Source: a virus. From it: a stretch of 22,130 bases of DNA. The stretch's first letter is position 1. Each line of letters starts with the position of its first letter. This document shows, piece by piece, positions 15,580 to 22,130 of this stretch. The notes beneath the pieces are model-generated. The model saw nothing but the letters and a program-made list of their open reading frames with translations, did not search any database and was not told the origin of the DNA. The DNA lies in IMG/VR virus record IMGVR_UViG_3300010389_000158, positions 1 to 22,130 of that record; one strand, written 5' to 3'. Made by a program: the position numbers and the translations under genes.

Positions 15580-18500
15580 TTAGACCAAATAATTTTTGAA
15601 TCTAAGTGGAGAGAATCTACTGACTATAGCTGAAGTTTTAATTCCAACAACGCCAAGATCTTTATATGAATTAAATTCATTATTTTCACTTCTTGAAGTG
15701 AGTACAATCTTGCCCCAACTGTATTCGCCTAAGTATTCTGATGCGAAAATATTATCATATCCAGTTCCAATTCCACTGATTCTAGAATAAATCCTTCTAA
15801 TATTAGTCAATCCTATTCCGGGAATATTAGATTGTTCTGTTGAAACAGAATCTACTTGATAAACAGCATCTACAAAACTGGTTGCAAATCCAATAACATT
15901 ATCCCCAATATCTTTCGTAGAGAATGATGTTGCCGATAAACCAACAATAGAATCGTATATAACAAAATAATCGCCAGATTCAATAGAACTTAATGTAACT
16001 GCACTACCAACTAATGTAGAATCCCTTAGGAAAGAATCTTGGGGAATGTACAAATCAAAAATAATTTTATTGACTGAAGATTGTGTTGTTGTGCCTATAC
16101 CAACAATTATTCCAGAATCTCCAGAATATGAAGAAACCTCATTAGATTCTGTTAGAGATGTTGGGTGAGATATTAAAACTTGAGGTGGGTTTGATGTGGT
16201 ATATCCAATCCCTGGGTTTGTGATTGCAATTCCAGTTACAGTTCCACCTGCTATAATCACACTTCCGAATGCTTGTGTGGTTGTTGAAACTCCAGTAGTT
16301 GAAGCAAAACTTACTGTTGCTGTACTATATCCAATTCCACCATCATTAATAACAACTGAAGAAATAGTACCAAATCCAGAAACTACTGCTGTACCAATCG
16401 CTCCAGATTTTTCATCTTGAGATATTATAGTTACTTTATTCTGGAATGTAAGAGTGGTATCGCTTTCATTTTGGGAATTGAAAAATGGTCTTAGATTGTC
16501 AACATAAATTACAGTTGAACCAATTCCAACATTCTTTATAATGTATGCAAATGGATTAATATTTGGTTCATATAATTCACGATCTTTACCAACTTCTTTT
16601 CCATTTATAATTTTATCTTCAGTCTGTCTGCACCATACGACAGGTCTTAATAGACTTTCATTCTCAGTATTTCCTGGACCAAAATACGGAACAGTTGATA
16701 CTAAATCAGTTGAATTTGTTGAGGTTACTGTTCTCGAATTTTCCTGCAAATCGGAAGTTTGTCCAATTGAAGGATCATATCCGATTGTTAGTTCGTCACC
16801 AACTTTTACAGTTTCAATTATCTCTCTAGAAATAACATCAACACTTCCACTTCCCTTATAGAAAAGAATCTTGGAGGTATCACCAATTTTTGGAGCTTCT
16901 GTAAATGTTATCGTACTTCCACCATTAAAGATGTATCCTTTTCCAGGAACTTGTAAGATATCATTTATAAAGACCAAGAGTAAGTCTTGTATATCAATAT
17001 TTGATCCTTTTGATGCCAAAATTGACTTAATAACTTGATCCTTTTTCAATTGGAAAGTCGTCGTCTCTCCATCAAATAGATTGTCAAAATTGTCTAAGAC
17101 TTCCAACTCTCCAATAGACCATCCAGTAAATTCATCAGTGAATGTTTTTTGGATTGATACCTGGAATTCTGAGAATCCCGATGTTGTTGGTATGCCAGTT
17201 AATCCACCTGTTGGTATAGTTAAAATTTCCCCTTGACCATATCCATATCCAGTATTTGTGACTTCAAAGTCTACAACATTAGAACCTTGGCTGACAATGA
17301 TATCAATTCTAGCACCAGTACCAAATCCAGATGATGATGAACTGTAAACCAAAGGTACATTATAATACGAATCTGGATCATCAATTATTACATATGGGGG
17401 ATTAGTTGATGTATATCCAATTCCTCCGTTAGTTATATTAACTGTTGTGGATACACTTCCCAAAACAATAGTTGCAAATCCAACATGAGTATTTGTTATA
17501 ATACCTACAGTACTATTTGCAACACCTACATTAACAATTCCAATTTGAGGATTTGATATATTAATGGAAATTGAAGTTTCTTCTGGAATTTCATATGAAC
17601 TTGTGCTTCCAATACCAATAGAAATATAAGTTGATCCTACAGAAATTATATTAGTTTCTTTGATAAAGGATCCAATACCAATTGTGCAGTTGGAACCAGT
17701 GTTTAATAAATTGAGAAGATCAAATACACTATTTGAATTTTCCAAATAAATCTCAGTAGAACCTACTCCAACAGATGCTGAAGTTTTGGTTAAAATTTCA
17801 TAGTTTTCACTTGCTCTATAACCGGAACCTGTATTTCCTATAGATATTGATTGAATTGTTCCTCCAGAAGAAACAATCGCAGTTCCGCCAGCAGATACTA
17901 GAGGTTGATATCCAAAACCTTCGGAAGATCCAACAGAAACTATTATTCCCCCAATAGGAAGACTTGATGTATTTACATCATTTGTAATAGAAGTTGCTGA
18001 ACCAACAAAGGAAATTGATGTTATTCCAGTATTTTCTGATAAAGTATAATTTGAAATTGGTGATTGGAATATGTCATTAACCAAAATTACTGCATTCTCT
18101 GCAGATATTCCGGATACATTACTATTGTTTGAACTGAGAGTAAATGTAGTATCAAATCCATTAAAATTGGATGAAATATCATCAAAAACATAATTTTTAT
18201 AATAAGTCTCACTTGATGTATTTGGTACTCCACTTCTCATAAAAGATCTTCCTTGGAAACTGGAAGATGTCGTTATACCATTCCAATCTCTCTCATCTGG
18301 TGAATTTGTGCTGGTTCCTATAGGAGTATTTCCATAAGGAGCTTCTGCAAAAGTAATGATATTATCAGTTATGTTATAATTACCATTTACTTTTGTTACA
18401 AGATCACCGGTAGAATATCCGGCAATATTAGTACCTAACCATTGCCTACGAACTCTGACTGTATTTGTACTTCCAATACCAACACCTTCTATCTTCATTA

Positions 18501-21500
18501 TTTCGCTACCAATCTTTATCAAATCACTTCCAAAGAATGATGTTATTCCAGTAAATTTGATGATATCATCAGTAGTAAAAACTTGGTCAGCAAGTGTTGT
18601 TGTTACTGCAGTTGATACAATAGGCGATTGAATAATGTTATCTAGTGCAACAATAAGTTTTGCATTTTGGTTGGTTGAAACAAATCGGTGAGATGTTCCA
18701 ATACCTACACTAGTAATATCTAATACTTCAGGAACAGTTTTGAGAGCATTTTCTGCACTAGATGCAAGTTTTATTTTGTTCTCATCAACTTTTACAGCAT
18801 AAATGCTTGTCGTAATTCCAGATGGAACTTTATCGGTCGATCCAACTCCTGACATCGTTGTGGTTGCAATGCCAATAGCTTGAGTTGATCCAACTCCCGC
18901 ATGATAATATACAATATTTTCTCCACTTACAAAGAAGTGGTTTGGTATAGTAATCGTATTGTCCAAAATATCAACAATGTTACTATCACTTCCATCAAAA
19001 TATCTTTCGAAAATCTGATAATTTTTATGATTTAAATTGAAAGATCTCTTAATCTCTCTTTCTGTTCCTGTATACTCTGAGAAATTGGTTTCTATAGTGG
19101 CATTATTGAAATCAATAATATTAATATCCTTATCATCATCTTGATATCTCAATGCATTCATGTAAACCTTGACTTGAGTATCGATACTTGGATTTGGAGT
19201 AAATACCAATTCAACAGACCCTGTAATTGTTACTCTTGTTCCAAATGTGCCGAGACCGGAAGAAGTTTCTATAATTCCATATTCAGTATCATAACTATCT
19301 CCAGTTCCAGCAGATAATATGTAGTCATCAACAACAACTATTTCTGACATTTGGTAATTGTTGTTTGTTGTGTCAGAAACTTGAGTAATAAAATATGCAG
19401 CATCATATTCCTCATCATATCCACCTACTACATTTTCTGTTGGCGATCCTGATGCAGAAATTGTTGTTGATCTTGCTTCAATTTTTGCATGTTTCATCAA
19501 AATAGTTCCAATTCCACTATAAGAGGAATCTGATAATGCTACTTGAATGGTGTTAATCGCACCTGTAGTACCTATACCAACTCCCGAATTTGGAATAAAA
19601 TCAATCTTTAATTCTGATCCACTGAAATATGGATAGTATGTGCCAAGGCCAGATGAAGAATATGATCCAGGTATTGTGGTTAATTGTCCATATTCCAATA
19701 ATTCTATATTGGTTCCGTCATGAACTATATTAAGTTCTTCAAATTCAAATTCATTAGTGTTTATGTCTGGAGTTATCTCTACTAATACTTTTACCGTAGT
19801 ATATGTGCTACCAATTCCAACAATAGTTGTTGATATTCCTGAGGAAACAGTGACACTATCTGTATTAATTAGTCCAATTCCACCAATACTCGTGCTACCA
19901 ACACTTAGAAGGTTATCATCAATATTGTACGATAAGCAAGTAATGTTATAGTCATTTACTGTCGATTTTACTGGATAGAAAAGTAATTGCCCATCATTTC
20001 CAGAAATTGAGAAATCAAAGGATCCTTGATCATAATAAGTTTCCAATCTTCCATATTGGTTTATATATCCAAATGATCTATCATGGATTAAGTCTACAAT
20101 CAGAAGTTGTCTCTGAGCTTCAAATCTCTTGTCAGATACAAATGTAATATACTTTTGTACTCTAACATCAGATAAGTTAAATGTATCGACTACACTGAAC
20201 CTTGTTGGTCTAGGATTGCTATTAAATTCTGCACTTATATCATCAATAGATAACACTCTATTGCCAATAGATTCTTCATAATCTGATAGAATCTTATTTG
20301 CAAATATTATTTCATCAGAAATTACTCCAGAAGTTGAATTTATGGAGTTTTCTCTTACCAAATCAAAATCAGTTACGCAATTTAAATTAACACTTTCCGT
20401 TAGGTCAGTAATAGTTTCAAAATACCCAACATTTGTAGAAACACCAACTACTAAAGAATTTTTATTTTCTGGTTCTAAAGAAGATTCTAATTGATAGTCA
20501 GAAAACTTTTTAAATCCTAAAGTATGGTTTAGAGATCCAACAACATCTTTCCAAGTATCAAAATCAACTCTAGATTTTAGTGAATATGAAAAATTCTGAT
20601 AATAAAAGCTATCTTGAATTCTCTGCAGATTGTCATTTAAGAATCCAGATACTAACTGCCAACCTTTTTCAACTTTAGATGATGAATTGACTTTATACTG
20701 CGAATTAAATTTAATCGTTGATGATACTAGACCCCTTGTACTTGACGATTTTCCTTCAAGTATCTCTCCATTTTCTATAGTTTGATTTGAAGATATTTTT
20801 AATAATTTATTTGTAGAATCCCACTCATCGACCACTCCGACAAAAGATGAAGATGTTGAACCAACAATTTCTCCTTTAAAATAATCGTTAGATTTTAGTA
20901 TCGGATTAAATATTGGGAAATCTTTCTCCGCAATAATTCTTCCAGAAGAATTAATAGGATCAAAACTTCCTATAAATTCTCCAGGTTGAATCAAATTCGA
21001 AATATTATAAGTAACCGATCCAATTCCACCAATATTTGAATCGACTTGAGTTAAAGTGAAAAGTTGATAATCATAATTTTTAGAATCAAATCCCTTTCCT
21101 GTGGATCCAATACCAATACTTACATTTTCGATTAAAACTCGATCATTAACTGCGAATGGGAAAGAATCCAATGAACTAAAACCAACTGATAATATTACAG
21201 TTACATTGCCAGTAGATGAATTGTAAGAAATACTACTTATACCAACACCATTTGTATTTTGTGTGGGAAGTATTGTTGGAGTGACATCATTGATTCCATA
21301 TGTATTTTTAATAATTTCAACTTGAGAGCTTCCCAAGGTATACCTCAAATCAACATCATCAATCAACTCGTTTGTTTTTCCATCAAGAACTAAAAGTTTT
21401 GGTGCAGATGTATAACCTTTACCAAAAGAAGTTACTCCAATAGACTCAAATGAGGAGAATGGTTCTATTTTTGCAATTATTGGTAATGATGCACTTGGTC

Positions 21501-22130
21501 TTACTGTATTGTCTGAAGCAAAATCAAATCCAATATCTTTAATCTTTGTTTTTTTAATTCTACCAATATTGTCACTAGAAGTTTGAAGAATTGCTCCAGA
21601 TCCTAAATCAGAAGTGATTGTTGAAATTCCAGGTAAAGAATAATAATTGACACCTGAGTCTAAAATATCAATCTTAGATATTGAACCATATGCATTTAAG
21701 GAATCTGTTTCATAATTTATTCTAGAAGTTGAAGATATATAAGAACTATTTTCTGGAGATACTGATAAAGTATATGTAAAGGATGTGCTTGAGTTTGCTG
21801 TTACATTATATTTTCCATTATAAAGACTATAACCAACCAAAATTGCATTATTGAATTGTGGTTCATCATCAACAATAATCTCTCTCTTAATATCAGGTAA
21901 ATCATTAACAAATATTGGATCTAATTTATAAAACAGAGTATTAGGTGTGTTCTCGTTGATAGATAGTATCACTTTTGCATCACTAGAAACGCCAACATTT
22001 CCCACTCTCTTAACATTGAATGTAGTATCTTCGGCATTTTTTTCATAATTTTGAGTAAAACTTTCATCAGTATAAAAGTCTAGTTCAAAAGCTGAATACT
22101 GAGTTGATTGATTCGTATATGAGAGCTGTC
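15580..22130 (-). CDS. Giant glycine-rich virion structural protein, positional gp7 counterpart (at least 2182 aa, N-terminus beyond the right edge)
   Basis: The frame is open to the right edge, so the true start is outside; the GTG at 22005 is internal. Numbering from the first full codon, residues about 417-550 include GGEI-like SG/GE units and the block DSFYYQNFSYSLKSRVDFD, DVVGSLNHTLGFKKFSDY. About 673-733 reads HDRSFGYINQYGRLETYYDQ, GSFDFSISG. About 1203-1253 has an E[IV]..RG..GT module. About 1713-1740 has LLLVFINDILQVPGKGY then GGSTITFTEAPK. GxGY units lie near 240, 1435, 1567, 1630, 1930 and 1973, with many VGIGST-type pentapeptides between. The C-terminus has EYSWGKIVLTSR and ends SPLRFKNYLV, as I recall in marine phage counterparts. 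It lies directly upstream of gp8, the T4 gp7 position, so a baseplate wedge role is the best guess; no residue-level gp7 similarity was seen. Confidence 0.85.
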   Translation of the reverse strand, partial: QLSYTNQSTQYSAFELDFYTDESFTQNYEKNAEDTTFNVKRVGNVGVSSDAKVILSINENTPNTLFYKLDPIFVNDLPDIKREIIVDDEPQFNNAILVGYSLYNGKYNVTANSSTSFTYTLSVSPENSSYISSTSRINYETDSLNAYGSISKIDILDSGVNYYSLPGISTITSDLGSGAILQTSSDNIGRIKKTKIKDIGFDFASDNTVRPSASLPIIAKIEPFSSFESIGVTSFGKGYTSAPKLLVLDGKTNELIDDVDLRYTLGSSQVEIIKNTYGINDVTPTILPTQNTNGVGISSISYNSSTGNVTVILSVGFSSLDSFPFAVNDRVLIENVSIGIGSTGKGFDSKNYDYQLFTLTQVDSNIGGIGSVTYNISNLIQPGEFIGSFDPINSSGRIIAEKDFPIFNPILKSNDYFKGEIVGSTSSSFVGVVDEWDSTNKLLKISSNQTIENGEILEGKSSSTRGLVSSTIKFNSQYKVNSSSKVEKGWQLVSGFLNDNLQRIQDSFYYQNFSYSLKSRVDFDTWKDVVGSLNHTLGFKKFSDYQLESSLEPENKNSLVVGVSTNVGYFETITDLTESVNLNCVTDFDLVRENSINSTSGVISDEIIFANKILSDYEESIGNRVLSIDDISAEFNSNPRPTRFSVVDTFNLSDVRVQKYITFVSDKRFEAQRQLLIVDLIHDRSFGYINQYGRLETYYDQGSFDFSISGNDGQLLFYPVKSTVNDYNITCLSYNIDDNLLSVGSTSIGGIGLINTDSVTVSSGISTTIVGIGSTYTTVKVLVEITPDINTNEFEFEELNIVHDGTNIELLEYGQLTTIPGSYSSSGLGTYYPYFSGSELKIDFIPNSGVGIGTTGAINTIQVALSDSSYSGIGTILMKHAKIEARSTTISASGSPTENVVGGYDEEYDAAYFITQVSDTTNNNYQMSEIVVVDDYILSAGTGDSYDTEYGIIETSSGLGTFGTRVTITGSVELVFTPNPSIDTQVKVYMNALRYQDDDKDINIIDFNNATIETNFSEYTGTEREIKRSFNLNHKNYQIFERYFDGSDSNIVDILDNTITIPNHFFVSGENIVYYHAGVGSTQAIGIATTTMSGVGSTDKVPSGITTSIYAVKVDENKIKLASSAENALKTVPEVLDITSVGIGTSHRFVSTNQNAKLIVALDNIIQSPIVSTAVTTTLADQVFTTDDIIKFTGITSFFGSDLIKIGSEIMKIEGVGIGSTNTVRVRRQWLGTNIAGYSTGDLVTKVNGNYNITDNIITFAEAPYGNTPIGTSTNSPDERDWNGITTSSSFQGRSFMRSGVPNTSSETYYKNYVFDDISSNFNGFDTTFTLSSNNSNVSGISAENAVILVNDIFQSPISNYTLSENTGITSISFVGSATSITNDVNTSSLPIGGIIVSVGSSEGFGYQPLVSAGGTAIVSSGGTIQSISIGNTGSGYRASENYEILTKTSASVGVGSTEIYLENSNSVFDLLNLLNTGSNCTIGIGSFIKETNIISVGSTYISIGIGSTSSYEIPEETSISINISNPQIGIVNVGVANSTVGIITNTHVGFATIVLGSVSTTVNITNGGIGYTSTNPPYVIIDDPDSYYNVPLVYSSSSSGFGTGARIDIIVSQGSNVVDFEVTNTGYGYGQGEILTIPTGGLTGIPTTSGFSEFQVSIQKTFTDEFTGWSIGELEVLDNFDNLFDGETTTFQLKKDQVIKSILASKGSNIDIQDLLLVFINDILQVPGKGYIFNGGSTITFTEAPKIGDTSKILFYKGSGSVDVISREIIETVKVGDELTIGYDPSIGQTSDLQENSRTVTSTNSTDLVSTVPYFGPGNTENESLLRPVVWCRQTEDKIINGKEVGKDRELYEPNINPFAYIIKNVGIGSTVIYVDNLRPFFNSQNESDTTLTFQNKVTIISQDEKSGAIGTAVVSGFGTISSVVINDGGIGYSTATVSFASTTGVSTTTQAFGSVIIAGGTVTGIAITNPGIGYTTSNPPQVLISHPTSLTESNEVSSYSGDSGIIVGIGTTTQSSVNKIIFDLYIPQDSFLRDSTLVGSAVTLSSIESGDYFVIYDSIVGLSATSFSTKDIGDNVIGFATSFVDAVYQVDSVSTEQSNIPGIGLTNIRRIYSRISGIGTGYDNIFASEYLGEYSWGKIVLTSRSENNEFNSYKDLGVVGIKTSAIVSRFSPLRFKNYLV
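16155..16350 (-). repeat. GxGY repeat pair near the giant protein C-terminus
   Basis: VVINDGGIGYSTATVSFAS and IAITNPGIGYTTSNPPQVLI lie about 45 residues apart. The second is a close relative of the unit at 17380-17450 (VNITNGGIGYTSTNPPYVII), sharing ITN-x-GIGYT-x-x-NPP-x-V-x-I. Confidence 0.75.
17200..17450 (-). repeat. GxGY repeat pair in the giant protein
   Basis: VNITNGGIGYTSTNPPYVII is followed about 60 residues later by FEVTNTGYGYGQGEILTI. The first unit is near-duplicated at 16155-16220 in the same gene, pointing to internal duplication. Confidence 0.7.

Noticed and set aside
22003-22005. GTG start for the giant protein
   Set aside because: The frame continues upstream without a stop to the window edge with similar composition, and no ribosome site precedes the GTG, so the gene is cut by the window.

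Overview
The window is a compact, AT-rich stretch of a T4-like myovirus genome, read entirely from the minus strand (right to left). The head-neck, sheath-terminator, small-terminase and baseplate proteins are recognisable T4 gp8, gp13, gp14, gp15 and gp16 families. They are in the lineage form found in marine T4-like phages of picocyanobacteria and SAR11: very large glycine-rich structural proteins, short Cys-motif modules and the DUF4815 protein. A cyanophage is my first guess for the host range because of the Cys-motif modules; a pelagiphage cannot be excluded from sequence alone. I see no tRNA, CRISPR array, insertion sequence or bacterial gene.

Layout in transcription order. 22130-15580: an open-ended giant structural protein (at least 2182 aa) in the place where T4 has gp7. 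15545-14001: gp8, baseplate wedge. 13994-6501: a 2497-aa DUF4815 structural protein in the place of T4 gp9 to gp12 and fibritin. 6499-6272 and 6285-6106: two small overlapping helical proteins. 6060-5212: gp13. 5210-3771: gp14. 3733-2732: gp15. 2735-2298: gp16. In T4, gp17 (large terminase) would follow. Here the window instead holds an accessory cassette: a 51-aa Cys protein, a 546-aa protein built of Cys modules, a 102-aa protein whose first ten residues look like a T4 capsid-targeting sequence, and the start of another virion structural protein. gp17 is not in the window.

Junctions are tight. Nearly all neighbours overlap or lie within 6 nt, so translational coupling is likely. Only three gaps exceed 30 nt (before gp8, gp13 and gp15), and each carries an NATAAATA box like the T4 late promoter (TATAAATA, read by gp55 with gp33 and gp45). 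This suggests three late transcription units: gp8 plus DUF4815 plus small genes; gp13 plus gp14; gp15 plus gp16 plus cassette.

Two themes stand out. First, three small probably beta-rich modules recur across the giant protein, gp8, DUF4815, gp14 and gp15: a GxGY repeat, a 'GE...G..SG' repeat, and an 'E[IV]...RG..GT' repeat. In gp14 and gp15 they sit between a recognisable core and a short acidic C-terminal tail, as if spliced in. Second, the cassette after gp16 looks like a set of capsid-targeted or internal virion proteins: a CTS-like leader with a candidate gp21 protease site, small basic Cys modules, and a calcium-loop-like sequence. This cassette is the best candidate for an undescribed system.
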